Assembly (NCBI RefSeq): GCF_001750285.1
Contig: NZ_MAMP01000021.1
Coordinates: 1 to 64,000, forward strand
Length of the DNA stretch: 64,000 bases
Origin: Domibacillus iocasae
GTDB taxonomy: Bacteria > Bacillota > Bacilli > Bacillales > Domibacillaceae
Direction of reading: 5' to 3'
The notes below the pieces were generated by a model, which saw only the letters and a program-made list of their open reading frames with translations, ran no database searches and was not told the DNA's origin. Position numbers and translations under genes: made by a program. Of this stretch, positions 44,740 through 54,785 are shown piece by piece. Position 1 is the first letter of the stretch. Each line of letters opens with the position of its first letter.

Positions 44740-45960
44740 TTGGTTCTTTCCTACTTTTTAATTATTCAAACGTTATATTCAATCGCTGTGCAGGGAACAC
44801 GTCCGATCGTTTCTTTATTTGCAGATTCACAGGGGGCATCCGTAGCGGTTATAGGATTTTTGCTTTCTGCTTATGCCTTTTTTCCGATGCTTTTAGCAGT
44901 AAAAGCAGGGAAATGGCTGGATGTCTATGGCGCCCGGCATATGTGTTTGTTAGGCAGCTTGGGCATGCTGCTGTCTGTATTCATTCCCATCATGCTTCCT
45001 GTTCTTGCGGCACTCTTTTTTTCACAATTATTAATGGGTTTTTCGCAAATATGCTGTCTTGTCTCGTTGCAAAAAACGGTTGGAAACCTGCCTGGGAACC
45101 GGGATAATTTGATTGCGATGTTCAGTCTTACCGGCTCGATGGGCGAGTTAATCGGCCCGCTGGCAAGCGGATTTGGATATGAATACATTGGTTTTCGCTT
45201 TACATTTGCAATGGCAGCTGTTCTGGTCGGTCTCGTCTTTTTAAGCTGCTTGCTTGTCCCGAAGGAATTCTGGAAAAGCGCTGCCGCTTCTGGAATGAAA
45301 AAATCGGAAGATAAAACATCCTCCTGGAAAATGCTGAAACATGTGAATTTGCGAAAAGCACTCATCATCAGCGGATTAGTTTTGTATTCAAAAGATCTTT
45401 TTGTGGCTTATTTTCCTGTTTTGGGTACTGAAGCCGGAATGAATGCAAGCAGCATTGGCATAATTTTATCCCTTGTGGCAGCATCATCCATTGGCGTTCG
45501 TCTTATTCAATTTCGTCTTTTGCAAATCTTTGGACGGGGAGAAATATTAACCGCTACATTGGTGATTAGCGGGCTTTCTTTTATGTCTTTAAATTTAAGT
45601 TCATGGCCAGTAATCTTTGGACTGATCGCTGTATTTCTTGGGATCGGTTTGGGACTAGGCCAGCCGCTCAGTCTGACTTATGCAATGAATGTAAGTCCGT
45701 TGGATAAACAAGGAGAAGTGCTGGGTTTGCGTTTGACCTTTAATCGTTCTTCTCAGTTCGTCTCTCCTTTTTTCTTTGGGACAGTAGGCAGAGTGGCTGG
45801 AGTTTCAGCGATTTTCCTGGTGAGTGGAATTGTCCTTCTTCTGGGAGCCTACTTTACCCGAATGCGGCAGGTAGAAATGGAAACATTACCTGGCAGTATG
45901 AGCGATTTTCCACTTTCCTCTAGTGAAGAAGAAGATGGATTAACGAAAAAAACAAATTAG
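44740..45960 (+). CDS. MFS transporter
   Basis: A 406-aa major facilitator protein with about 12 hydrophobic segments. The loop 2-3 motif is GKWLDVYGARHM (variant of GxLaDrxGrr), and a charged central loop lies at about residues 185-200. The only in-frame start is TTG at 44740; GAGGTG at 44726-44731 gives 8-nt spacing, while the nearer AAGGAG is too close. It probably moves an aromatic acid or its product. Convergent with the ferredoxin gene. Confidence 0.78.
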   Translation: MVLSYFLIIQTLYSIAVQGTRPIVSLFADSQGASVAVIGFLLSAYAFFPMLLAVKAGKWLDVYGARHMCLLGSLGMLLSVFIPIMLPVLAALFFSQLLMGFSQICCLVSLQKTVGNLPGNRDNLIAMFSLTGSMGELIGPLASGFGYEYIGFRFTFAMAAVLVGLVFLSCLLVPKEFWKSAAASGMKKSEDKTSSWKMLKHVNLRKALIISGLVLYSKDLFVAYFPVLGTEAGMNASSIGIILSLVAASSIGVRLIQFRLLQIFGRGEILTATLVISGLSFMSLNLSSWPVIFGLIAVFLGIGLGLGQPLSLTYAMNVSPLDKQGEVLGLRLTFNRSSQFVSPFFFGTVGRVAGVSAIFLVSGIVLLLGAYFTRMRQVEMETLPGSMSDFPLSSSEEEDGLTKKTN

Positions 45961-45968
45961 ACTACACA

Positions 45969-46012
45969 AAAAAACAACCTGCGCCTGGATGAACTGGGCA
46001 CAGGTTGTTTTG
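45969..46012. terminator. bidirectional terminator
   Basis: AAAACAACCTG pairs with CAGGTTGTTTT with additional pairing inside, A/T-runs on both sides. It separates the convergent MFS and ferredoxin genes. Confidence 0.85.
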
Positions 46013-46016
46013 CTCG

Positions 46017-46262
<246 letters not shown>

Positions 46263-46294
46263 CTAGAACCCCTCCTGAATCATGATTAAAAAAG

Positions 46295-47314
46295 TTACGT
46301 TACTACCTTCGTTTCTTTCTTCTCCATTAAACTCGTGCTGTGCAGCGGCTGCACTTTCGCCGAAGGCTCAATGTACACCTTCGCATTGCTTACAGCCGTA
46401 GCTGCCTCGCCAAAACCGGTCGCAATTAATTTGATTTTGCCGTCATATGTGCAAATGTCACCCGCTGCATAAATGCCTTCAATATTCGTTTCCATTCTCG
46501 AGTTAACGACGATCGAATTGCTTTCAATGGCCAGATCCCATCCTTTAATAGGGCCCAGTGAGGAAACAAACCCGTAATTCACTAACACATCGTCTACTTC
46601 AATTTCTTTTCTTTTAGAACCTTTCACTTCTTCCAGCACCACTTTTTCAACGGAATGACCGCCCTCTAATTGAACCGGAACATATGGCGTCATGATCTCC
46701 ACTGATGATTCTTCTAACAGTGTGACGCTATGTTCGTGGGCACGGAACTTGTCGCGACGATGGACAAGGGTCACTTTTTCAGCAATCGGCTCAAGCATCA
46801 GCGCCCAGTCTACCGCTGAATCGCCGCCGCCAAAGACCACGACTTTTTTCCCGGCGAACCGGTTCAAATCATTGACGAAATAGTGGACATTGGCCTGTTC
46901 ATGCGTCTCTGATACGTCGATCGGCAGCTTTCTCGCCTGAAAGGCGCCATTGCCGGCCGTGATGATAATCGCTTTTGAATAGTGGGTTTCATTCTCAGTT
47001 TTGATCGTAAAAACCCCATCCTGTTTCTCGATATGCTGGACAGACTGGCCGAGGCAAAGGGTTGTGTTATCTTTAAACAGATTCATTTGTTCTGTGAGGT
47101 TATCAATCAGTTCCTGGGCCCGCACTTTTGGGAACCCTGCGATATCATAAATATACTTTTCTGGATATAAAGCAGAAAGCTGTCCCCCAAGCTGGGGCAG
47201 GCTCTCAATGATTTTCACTGATGCCTGCCTCATGCCTGCGTAAAATGCGGTAAACAATCCGACCGGTCCTCCGCCAATAATAGTGATGTCAAACACTTTT
47301 TCATTTTCCTGCAC
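46295..47314 (-). CDS. ferredoxin-NADP reductase, thioredoxin-reductase-like (YumC type)
   Basis: A 339-aa flavoprotein. The FAD motif is [18 protein letters not shown] and the NADPH motif [16 protein letters not shown] with [11 protein letters not shown]. The C-terminal FAD segment is [22 protein letters not shown]-like. The redox Cys pair of thioredoxin reductase is absent, as expected for this ferredoxin reductase class. GTG at 47314 follows AAAGGGGGGG with 6-nt spacing; an upstream frame extension lacks a ribosome site. It precedes the ferredoxin and completes a plausible electron chain for the two oxygenases. Confidence 0.92.
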   Translation of the reverse strand: MQENEKVFDITIIGGGPVGLFTAFYAGMRQASVKIIESLPQLGGQLSALYPEKYIYDIAGFPKVRAQELIDNLTEQMNLFKDNTTLCLGQSVQHIEKQDGVFTIKTENETHYSKAIIITAGNGAFQARKLPIDVSETHEQANVHYFVNDLNRFAGKKVVVFGGGDSAVDWALMLEPIAEKVTLVHRRDKFRAHEHSVTLLEESSVEIMTPYVPVQLEGGHSVEKVVLEEVKGSKRKEIEVDDVLVNYGFVSSLGPIKGWDLAIESNSIVVNSRMETNIEGIYAAGDICTYDGKIKLIATGFGEAATAVSNAKVYIEPSAKVQPLHSTSLMEKKETKVVT

Positions 47315-47601
47315 TCCATGCCCCCCCTTTTGCTGCTCGTTGTGATTTATGAAACTTAAATGTGTATATCTATATTTTAAAATGATCTTCTTTTTGAAGA
47401 CAATCACCTGTTTCTCTATATGAAACTCTTCCAAAAAAATTTATAAAATCAGCGGTTCTAAACCAATGAATGAATGAAAGGAAATCTATAAATTCGAAGT
47501 CTATTGTGCTCTACTTAATTTTCTGTTAAGTTTGAATTATCTATCTTTAGTGGCGCGGTTTTTCACAGAGACTACATTCTGGAGCTTTGGAGGGGTGTTT
47601 T

Positions 47602-48369
47602 ATGTCAGTAAAAACAGAAGGGCTGTCTTCCGTTCACAATGCCATTCGAATTTTGCAAACATTCTCGTTATCAGAACCTGAGCTAGGTATAAGCGAGTTG
47701 AGTGTACGTCTCGGTTTGGCCAAAAGCACAGTGTACCGATTGATGAAAACGTTAAATGAATCTAATTTGGTTGCTCAAAATAAAGAAACGCAAAAATATT
47801 ATCTTGGTATTGCAGCCTTTGAGCTTGGATTCACCGTTTATCATTCAATGGAACTTAGAAGAATTGCACTCCCCATTTTGGATAAGCTGTCGATTTCGCT
47901 GCGAAAAGTTGTCAGACTTGCCGTATACGATAATGGCGGGATTGTCTATTTGTGCAAACGCATACATGATGAAGATAATGGAACGGTTTCAAAAATTGGC
48001 GATCGGGCTCCAAGCCATTGCACGGCGATAGGGAAAATGTTATTGGCTTATCAAAATGAACAAGAAATTGACCGTGTCTTAAAAGAGTATTTAAGTGCGT
48101 ATACAAGCAAAACCATCACCTGTCCCGTCCAATTAAAGGAACAAATTCTTGAAAGCAAACAAAAAGGGTATGCGATAACAAGGGAAGAGCTGCGAGAAGG
48201 TATTTCTTCTGTTGCGGTGCCAGTTTATAATGATTTAGGAAAGATGATTGCATCGATAAGTGCAACAGGCTCGAAATTTCAATTTAAACCTGACCAAGTT
48301 CAGCAATATGTAAAAGAAATGAGAAATTGCAGCCGCCTGATCACAGAGCGGCTGGGAATGGGCTACTAA
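47602..48369 (+). CDS. IclR family regulator 2
   Basis: A 255-aa IclR-type regulator. The winged helix has LGISELSVRLGLAKSTVYRLMKTL (partly quoted, about residues 28-50). The effector domain has SHCTAIGKMLLAY and GISSVAVPVYNDLGKMIASISATG-like sequence. ATG 47602 follows TGGAGGGGTG. It is divergent from the ferredoxin reductase and precedes the ABC transporter/Rieske module 2, which it probably controls. Confidence 0.88.
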   Translation: MSVKTEGLSSVHNAIRILQTFSLSEPELGISELSVRLGLAKSTVYRLMKTLNESNLVAQNKETQKYYLGIAAFELGFTVYHSMELRRIALPILDKLSISLRKVVRLAVYDNGGIVYLCKRIHDEDNGTVSKIGDRAPSHCTAIGKMLLAYQNEQEIDRVLKEYLSAYTSKTITCPVQLKEQILESKQKGYAITREELREGISSVAVPVYNDLGKMIASISATGSKFQFKPDQVQQYVKEMRNCSRLITERLGMGY

Positions 48370-48403
48370 GAATGGGCGCATCAAAAACATATGTTCATTT
48401 CTT

Positions 48404-48441
48404 GGGAATGGGTGGCAGATGCCACTCATTCTTTTCTTTTC
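48404..48441 (+). terminator. terminator of IclR 2
   Basis: GAATGGGTGGCA and TGCCACTCATTC pair around GA, followed by TTTTCTTTT. Confidence 0.8.
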
Positions 48442-48572
48442 CGATCAGTTTTTGGGCATCACAAAAAAACATAAAGTTCTGTTCTGTATATAAGAACGAG
48501 AGGGTTTTTGTTTGAAACGATTATGAGAAAATCAGTATATTAATTTGAAATTTCTTAAAAGGAGTGTCTGCA

Positions 48573-48593
48573 ATGATGATATTTGATTTCTAA
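48573..48593 (+). other. six-codon ORF with strong ribosome site
   Basis: ATG-ATG-ATA-TTT-GAT-TTC-TAA follows AAAGGAGTG with 8-nt spacing, in the leader of the ABC transporter operon. It may be a leader peptide or the 5' stub of a lost gene. The surrounding 48442-48857 contains no other gene. Confidence 0.3.
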
Positions 48594-48788
48594 ATGGAAA
48601 TGCATGAAAGTACATGAACACACCCGTTGTTCAATTTAAGTGTTTATTTTTTTTAGGGCGTTGCACGCAGCGGAATACGGTTATTTTCATTTTGACGAAT
48701 TGTGATAAAGTAGCATTACGAATGATCAGGTCTATATTAATTGGCGAGATCTTAAAAAGGAATGCTGCAATAATTAAATAACCGAAAA

Positions 48789-48803
48789 GTGTAAGCGGTT
48801 ACT
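48789..48803. promoter_or_regulatory. cre-like site upstream of the ABC transporter
   Basis: GTGTAAGCGGTTACT matches the CcpA consensus except for the outermost base. It lies 55 bp before the binding-protein start. Confidence 0.65.
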
Positions 48804-48857
48804 TGCTTAACTGAATATGGCACATCAAACCCAAGGATACGGGAAGGGGAATTATGT

Positions 48858-49877
48858 ATGAATCAATGTTCAAAGAAAGCGTTTATTAACTTAATGGCTT
48901 TTTTTCTCCTGGTTGTTGCAGTATTAAGCGGGTGCAGCAGTTCCGACAATGCGGGAACCCAAAACGTATCAGAAGAAGTTTCAGGTGAGACTAAAGGAAC
49001 AGCGATACAAATGGGTCTTCCTTCTTCAAATGCCAGCTATCTTCCCTTATTTGTGGCTGATAAAAAAGGATTTTTTCAAGAACGCAATTTAACGGTCACA
49101 TTTACAAAAGTGCAGGGTGGCGTCACAGCGCTTCGGGGTCTGCAGACGAATGATTTTCAAATTATTTCAAGCTTACCTGAATCTGTCATTACCGGCGTTG
49201 CGCAAGGGGCTGACGTGAAAATGATCGGAACGCTGGATGACGAGTCGATGTACAGCATTTACACGACAAAAGACATTAACAGCCCTGAGGATTTAAAAGG
49301 GGAAGTAGTGGCAACAAACCGAACAGGAAATGGGACCGATATTCAACTGCGCTGGTGGCTTAAAAACAACGGGCTGGAGCCGGACAAAGACGTTCGTATT
49401 ATTGAAGCAGGTGAAAATTCAACACGCCTTCAATCATTAATAACAGGCCAGGCAAAATTAACAATTTTAAGTCAGCCAACAGATTTAAAAGCAGAAACAT
49501 CTGGAATGAAGAAGATGGCGTTGATGCGTGATGAACTGAAAACGTACAACCATAATATGCTAATGGCAAATGGAGAATTTTTGAAAAACCAGCCGGAAGC
49601 CGCAAAAGCGTTTGTGGAAGCCGTCGGAGAAGCAACGGAGTATGCAAAAAAACCTGAGAATCGTGACGAAATGGTACAAGTGATTATGGATGAACTGCAA
49701 ATGGAAAAACAAGATGCTGAAAAATCGTTTGATTTTGTCCTCCCTGCATTAGCAGATAAAGCGGAAATCAACCGTGAAGGTGTTCAATGGGCCATCGATA
49801 CAACAAAAGAAACCGGCATGTTAAAAGAAGATGTATCAATGGATCAATTAATTTATGAGAGCGCTTCTGCCAAGTAA
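48858..49877 (+). CDS. ABC transporter substrate-binding lipoprotein (SsuA/NMT1 family)
   Basis: A 339-aa lipoprotein with lipobox LSGC (Cys about 26) and an NMT1/SsuA-like binding domain. Segments include MGLPSSNASYLPLFVADKKGFF, VQGGVTALRGLQTNDFQIISS and ADVKMIGTLDDESMYSIY (each partly quoted). The phthalate transporter OphFGH of Burkholderia belongs to the same transporter group, which supports an aromatic-acid ligand. It is the paralogue of the protein at 53751. ATPase and permease follow directly. Confidence 0.87.
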   Translation: MNQCSKKAFINLMAFFLLVVAVLSGCSSSDNAGTQNVSEEVSGETKGTAIQMGLPSSNASYLPLFVADKKGFFQERNLTVTFTKVQGGVTALRGLQTNDFQIISSLPESVITGVAQGADVKMIGTLDDESMYSIYTTKDINSPEDLKGEVVATNRTGNGTDIQLRWWLKNNGLEPDKDVRIIEAGENSTRLQSLITGQAKLTILSQPTDLKAETSGMKKMALMRDELKTYNHNMLMANGEFLKNQPEAAKAFVEAVGEATEYAKKPENRDEMVQVIMDELQMEKQDAEKSFDFVLPALADKAEINREGVQWAIDTTKETGMLKEDVSMDQLIYESASAK

Positions 49878-49913
49878 TCCATGAACAAAATTTAGATGAT
49901 CGAGGTGATTTTC

Positions 49914-50729
49914 ATGATGGAAACAGTAGTGAAAACCAAAACGCCCATTCTGCAATTTGACTCGCTAAACGTCATTTATAACGAAGGGGAGCCAAATCAA
50001 GTTCATGCTTTGAAAAATGTTTCTGGAGAAATCCATGAAGGGGAGTTTATTTCCATTATCGGCCCCAGCGGCTGTGGGAAAAGTACGCTGCTTCATACGC
50101 TGGATGGATTGCTTAAGGCAACATCGGGGACGATATTTGTGAATGGATCTCCTGTGCATGGTCCGGACGGTGACCGGGCGATGGTCTTTCAAGATTTCGC
50201 TTTAATGCCGTGGCAAACGGTTTATCAAAACGTAGCGTTCGGATTAAGGCTGGCCGGGAAGAAAGAAAGTGAAATCCGTGACAAGGTCATGCATTATATT
50301 AAAATGGTCGGCCTGGATGGATTTGAACAAAAATATCCGCATCAGCTTTCAGGCGGGATGAAGCAGCGGGTAGGAATCGCTCGTGGTTTTGCAGTAGAAC
50401 CAAAAGTGCTGCTAATGGATGAACCATTTTCAGCGATAGATGAACAAACACGGGAGATTATGCAGGAAGAAGTTTTAAAGATTATGCTTAATGAAAAGAA
50501 AACCGTTGTTTTTATTACGCATTCGATTGATGAAGCGGTCTTTTTATCCAGCCGCATTTTCTTAATGTCTGTCAGACCGGGACAAATTGTGGAAGAAGTA
50601 AAGATCGATATACCATATCCAAGAACATTGGAAACAAAATCATTGCCTGAATACCAAGAATACAAACAGGTTATTTGGGACCATCTTAAAGGAGAAGTTA
50701 GACGACAATACCGGAAGGGGGAAGCATAA
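49914..50729 (+). CDS. ABC transporter ATP-binding protein (SsuB/TauB/OphH-like)
   Basis: A 271-aa ATPase. Walker A is GPSGCGKST, the Q-loop lies in MVFQDFALMPWQTV, the signature is LSGGMKQRVGIARGFA and Walker B is VLLMDEPFSAID. The switch His is in FITHSIDEAVFL. ATG 49914 follows GAGGTGA. Stop and next start overlap as TAATG. Confidence 0.92.
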   Translation: MMETVVKTKTPILQFDSLNVIYNEGEPNQVHALKNVSGEIHEGEFISIIGPSGCGKSTLLHTLDGLLKATSGTIFVNGSPVHGPDGDRAMVFQDFALMPWQTVYQNVAFGLRLAGKKESEIRDKVMHYIKMVGLDGFEQKYPHQLSGGMKQRVGIARGFAVEPKVLLMDEPFSAIDEQTREIMQEEVLKIMLNEKKTVVFITHSIDEAVFLSSRIFLMSVRPGQIVEEVKIDIPYPRTLETKSLPEYQEYKQVIWDHLKGEVRRQYRKGEA

Positions 50730-51535
50730 TGGAAAAAGTAGAAGCAACGATCAATGTTCCTTCGTCTTCTTTGAAAAAGAGAAAAAAGGTTCCTCAAAGT
50801 GTTTCTTATCCAGTCGTAACACTGGCCATTATATTATTTGTTTGGGAGCTGTGTGGACGTTTTAACTTAATTGACCCATTTATGTTTAGCTGGCCAAGCA
50901 AAATTTTCGTTGAAGCACAGGACTTTTTTGCCACTGGAGAGGTATTTAAACATCTGGCTGTCAGCGGAATGGAAGTTGGATTTGGTTTTGCGATGGCACT
51001 GATCGGCATTCCGATCGGATTGATGATGGGATACTGGAAAAAGCTAGAATTAGCTTTTGATCCATTTGTCACAGCGCTTTATACAACGCCGATGATCGCT
51101 TTAACGCCATTGTTTGTTCTATGGTTTGGTTTGGAAACACTGTCAAAAGTAATGATGGTGTTTGCTTTATCCATATTTCCTATCTTGATTAATACGATGG
51201 CGGGCGTAAAAATGACCGAGGTATCATTAATCAAAGCTGCCCGTTCCTATGGAGCGAGTGAGCGTCAAATGTTTAAGGAAGTCATTTTTCCATCTGCGAT
51301 TCCATTTATTATAACAGGCATTCGGTTAGCGATCGGCAGGGCTTTAATTGCGGTTGTTGTTGCTGAGATGCTCGCTGGGAATATCGGCATCGGTTATGCA
51401 ATCCGGCATGCTTCAGAACTCTTCCAGACGGCTGAATATTTAGCTTATGTCGTTGTCTTGATGGTGCTGTCCGTTTTATTGACGGAATTATTAAAAATGT
51501 TTGAAAAGAAATTGGCGCCTTGGCGGGATCGTTAA
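50729..51535 (+). CDS. ABC transporter permease (SsuC/TauC/OphG-like)
   Basis: A 268-aa inner-membrane permease with about six hydrophobic segments. The cytoplasmic EAA loop reads KAARSYGASERQMFKEVIFPSA. SWPSKIFVEAQDFF and the C-terminal LLTELLKMFEKKLAPWR are typical of the family. It is translationally coupled to the ATPase and followed by a terminator. Confidence 0.92.
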   Translation: MEKVEATINVPSSSLKKRKKVPQSVSYPVVTLAIILFVWELCGRFNLIDPFMFSWPSKIFVEAQDFFATGEVFKHLAVSGMEVGFGFAMALIGIPIGLMMGYWKKLELAFDPFVTALYTTPMIALTPLFVLWFGLETLSKVMMVFALSIFPILINTMAGVKMTEVSLIKAARSYGASERQMFKEVIFPSAIPFIITGIRLAIGRALIAVVVAEMLAGNIGIGYAIRHASELFQTAEYLAYVVVLMVLSVLLTELLKMFEKKLAPWRDR

Positions 51536-51540
51536 CGGTG

Positions 51541-51572
51541 AGAGACAGTGCAAGCCACTGTCTCTTTTTTAT
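51541..51572 (+). terminator. terminator of the ABC transporter operon
   Basis: GAGACAGTG pairs with CACTGTCTC around CAAGC, followed by six T. Confidence 0.92.
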
Positions 51573-51699
51573 GCAAAGAATAAAAAAACTTTTTTAGGTC
51601 GTTCCACATAAAAGAATCGTGTGCTCAGGGGGTTAAATTGGCGTTTTATAATTAAGTTATGAAAATAACAACTGACTAATGAAAGAAGGGATGGGAGTT

Positions 51700-52974
51700 A
51701 TGTTAAAAAAAGAAGATAATGAAAAGCTTTGCCGGACGGATGCGGGAACACCAATGGGAGAGGTTTTCAGACGGTACTGGATTCCAGCGTTGTTAACGGA
51801 AGAAGTGCCGGAAAAAGACTGCCCGCCTGTAAAAGTAAAATTGCTGGGTGAAGAGCTTGTGGCTTTTCGAGATTCAGATGGAAAAGTTGCCATTTTAGAT
51901 GCCTACTGTCCTCACCGTCGGGCTCATTTATTTTGGGGGCGTAACGAGGAATGTGGACTAAGATGTGTCTATCATGGATGGAAATTTGATAAAGACGGAA
52001 AATGCGTAGATATGCCAAATGAACCGGAGGAAAGCAGATTTAAGCATAAAGTTCAATTGACGGCTTATCCGACATGGGAGAAATCAGGCATTGTCTGGGC
52101 GTATATGGGTCCGAAAGAGGAACAGCCTGAACCGCCGGATTATGAATGGCTGCGTGCACCTGAAACTCATTTTCAAGTATCCAAAACATATGAGGGCTGC
52201 AACTGGCTGCAAGGACTTGAAGGAGGAATTGATACGTCTCATTCATCCTTTGCACATAACAATAATATTCAAGACAAAAGCTCAATGAGAAGCCGGGCAA
52301 CCAACCCGAAGCTGGAAGTGGATAAAACGGATTACGGATTCAAGTATGTGGGCATTCGGGATTTAAAAGAAGACGGAAATTACATTCGTGCTTATCAATT
52401 TATTATGCCTGCCCAGCAAATGCGCGGGCAAATGATGAAATGGCATGATGGAAGCCGTGAAGAATACCCGACGATCAGAGGTCATATATGGGTTCCGATC
52501 GACGATGAAAGTGTGTGGGTATGGAACTTTAAATACACGAGTGAGCCGTCGATTCCGTTAGATCCTGAATTTTCCATGCAGCAAGAAATACTCTTCGGAC
52601 GGGGTCCGGATGATATGCTGCCCGGCTACCGCTTAGTCCGTAATCCATCCAATGATTTTTTGATCGACCGTGAACTTCAGCGCACCAAAACATTTACAGG
52701 GATTACAGGCATTAACACGCAGGATTACGCCCTTCAGGAAACGATGGAAAAGCCTTTTCCGGACCGCACAAAAGAGCGCTTGGGAACAGCTGACCTGGCA
52801 ATTATTGCAGCCCGGCAAATGTTACTGGAAGCCGCGAGAGATGTTGAAGCAGGGCGCCAGCCAAAAGGGGTTGATCCAGAATCCTATCGCCATGCACGGG
52901 CTTGTGACCAATTCCTCCAAAAAGGAGTGGACTGGCGGGAAGGCTTAAAAGAAGATATGTACGCAAAATATTAA
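51700..52974 (+). CDS. Rieske oxygenase, phthalate 4,5-dioxygenase type (module 2)
   Basis: A 424-aa alpha-type oxygenase. Rieske ligands are Cys70-x-His72 (YCPHRRAHLFWG) and Cys89-x2-His92 (LRCVYHGWKFD). The mononuclear iron motif is Asp178-x2-His181-x4-His186 (IDTSHSSFAHN). The N-terminus MLKKEDNEKLCRTDAGTPMG matches the phthalate-dioxygenase subgroup and supports ATG 51700. It differs substantially from the module-1 enzyme, so different substrates are likely. It shares the ferredoxin and reductase presumed for module 1. The cysteine hydrolase gene follows within 65 nt. Confidence 0.9.
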   Translation: MLKKEDNEKLCRTDAGTPMGEVFRRYWIPALLTEEVPEKDCPPVKVKLLGEELVAFRDSDGKVAILDAYCPHRRAHLFWGRNEECGLRCVYHGWKFDKDGKCVDMPNEPEESRFKHKVQLTAYPTWEKSGIVWAYMGPKEEQPEPPDYEWLRAPETHFQVSKTYEGCNWLQGLEGGIDTSHSSFAHNNNIQDKSSMRSRATNPKLEVDKTDYGFKYVGIRDLKEDGNYIRAYQFIMPAQQMRGQMMKWHDGSREEYPTIRGHIWVPIDDESVWVWNFKYTSEPSIPLDPEFSMQQEILFGRGPDDMLPGYRLVRNPSNDFLIDRELQRTKTFTGITGINTQDYALQETMEKPFPDRTKERLGTADLAIIAARQMLLEAARDVEAGRQPKGVDPESYRHARACDQFLQKGVDWREGLKEDMYAKY

Positions 52975-53037
52975 AGAAGATACTAGAACTAGATGACGCA
53001 GGTGCATGATTCTGCCAGCAGAAGAGGAGTGAAATTG

Positions 53038-53676
53038 GTGGCCATCTGGGATGATGTATTAAACGAAGAGGATCGAAAAAGGTTTTTAAAATCAAATATG
53101 GGCGGAACGAGAGGGTTCGGTAAAAAACCGGCCCTCCTCATTGTGGATATGACGTATGGTTTTACAGACAGTAAATTTCGTTTAGGCCATTCTGAAACGG
53201 GATATCCGGCGGTAGAGGCGACGGCTCATCTGTTGAAAAAAGCAAGAGATAAAAAGCTTCCTGTATTTTTCACAAAACCCTTCTCGGAAGCACATCAATC
53301 GGGAATCGGTTTGTGGAAAGGGGGAGAAGCAAAGTCTGAAGAAGAAAATACCATTGTTAAGCAAATTATGCCAAGAGAAAACGAAGTTATTCTTCAAAAA
53401 AGAAGACCTAGTGCATTTTTTGGTACAAGTTTGGTTGATATGCTCATTTATCACGGGATAGACTGTTTAGTCATTACTGGCTTAACAACCAGTGGATGTG
53501 TCAGAGCCAGTGTTGTAGATGCATTCTCATACAATTATAAGGTAATTGTGCCGGAAGAATGTGTAGGAGACAGAAGCCAAATCTCTCACAAAACGAGTTT
53601 AATGGATATACAAATGAAGTACGGTGATGTACTCACGTTGGATGAAGTAACCAAATGGATGGAACATGCTCTTTAG
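53038..53676 (+). CDS. isochorismatase-family cysteine hydrolase (module 2)
   Basis: A 212-aa cysteine hydrolase with triad Asp37 (LLIVDMTYGF), Lys121 (ILQKRRPSAFFGT) and Cys154 (LTTSGCVRASVVDAFSYNY). It is paralogous to the enzyme at 41253 and likewise closest to the N-carbamoylsarcosine amidase group. GTG 53038 (or TTG 53035) follows AGAGGAG; an ATG at 52993 lacks a ribosome site. Linked with the module-2 oxygenase. Function: probable amide hydrolysis of the substrate or a ring-derived amide. Confidence 0.86.
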   Translation: MAIWDDVLNEEDRKRFLKSNMGGTRGFGKKPALLIVDMTYGFTDSKFRLGHSETGYPAVEATAHLLKKARDKKLPVFFTKPFSEAHQSGIGLWKGGEAKSEEENTIVKQIMPRENEVILQKRRPSAFFGTSLVDMLIYHGIDCLVITGLTTSGCVRASVVDAFSYNYKVIVPEECVGDRSQISHKTSLMDIQMKYGDVLTLDEVTKWMEHAL

Positions 53677-53750
53677 TAAGTGAAAAATCACGATTAAGCC
53701 GTACATGCAAATGAGTCCTATAAGAAGTTGCTTTGATAGGGGGAAAAGTT

Positions 53751-54785
53751 TTGAATAAGCTAAAGAGCCATTTTTTATTAAAGGGAGTCACCGTCTTTTT
53801 AGCTGCTGTTTTCATGTTGACACTAATAGGCTGTGTTCAAAAGGAGAATGGCCAGACAACAGACAGCAGTTCAAATGGTGAAATCAAGAGAGTTCCTGAC
53901 GAACGGACGGAGGTCATTGTGGGACTACCTTCCAAACGTAATACGAGTTATCTGCCGCTTTATGTCGCAGCAAAGAAAGGGTATTATCAGAAAAAAAATT
54001 TAGATGTTAAATTCACATATGTTCAAGGAGGCGTTTTGGCACTTAGAGGGTTACAAACAGGGGACTTCCATTTCATCTCATCTTTACCTGAATCGGTTAT
54101 TACGGGTGTGGCTGAAGGGGCTAATGTGAAAATCATTGGAACATTAGACAATCAATCTATGTATTCAATTTATCTTACGAAAGATATAGAAGAGTTGAGC
54201 GATCTAAAAGGGAAAAATGCAGCAGGTATGGTCACTGGAAATGGAACTAATATTCAATTGGAATATTGGCTGCAAAAGCAAGGATTAGAGCCGAATAAAG
54301 ACGTTAGGATTTTAAATGCAGGAGATAATGCAGAGCGACTGCAGGCACTTCAGCAAGGTCAGGCTTCCGTTACCATTTTGAGTCCCCCCACTGACTTAAA
54401 AGCAGATGAATTAAATTTAAAGCGCTTTCTAATGAGAGATGAACTTAAAACATACAATCATAATATGGTATCCGCTAATGGAGATATCATTAAAAACCAG
54501 CCTGAAGTTGTGTATGCATTTATGGATGCTCATGCAGACGCTGTAAAGTTTATAAAAAATGACAAAAACCGAGACGAAGTCATTCAAATACTAATGGATG
54601 AATTACAAATGAAAAAAACAGATGCAGAAAAATCATTTGAATTTGTACTTCCGGCTCTGGCGGACAAAGGAAAGATAAACATGGATGGTGTTAAGTGGGC
54701 AATGGATACCGTAAAAGAAGCAAAAGTACAGGAAAAAAATGTCCCGCTGGATCAGCTGGTAGACGAAAGATTTTATGCCGAATAA
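53751..54785 (+). CDS. ABC transporter substrate-binding lipoprotein, second copy
   Basis: A 344-aa SsuA/NMT1-like lipoprotein (lipobox LIGC), paralogous to 48858 over its whole length; both carry VQGGV, ALRGLQT, SSLPESVITGVA, RDELKTYNHNM and MDELQM motifs. TTG 53751 follows ATAGGGGG with 7-nt spacing. No ATPase or permease follows, so it probably docks on the transporter at 49914-51535 and widens its ligand range. Confidence 0.85.
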   Translation: MNKLKSHFLLKGVTVFLAAVFMLTLIGCVQKENGQTTDSSSNGEIKRVPDERTEVIVGLPSKRNTSYLPLYVAAKKGYYQKKNLDVKFTYVQGGVLALRGLQTGDFHFISSLPESVITGVAEGANVKIIGTLDNQSMYSIYLTKDIEELSDLKGKNAAGMVTGNGTNIQLEYWLQKQGLEPNKDVRILNAGDNAERLQALQQGQASVTILSPPTDLKADELNLKRFLMRDELKTYNHNMVSANGDIIKNQPEVVYAFMDAHADAVKFIKNDKNRDEVIQILMDELQMKKTDAEKSFEFVLPALADKGKINMDGVKWAMDTVKEAKVQEKNVPLDQLVDERFYAE

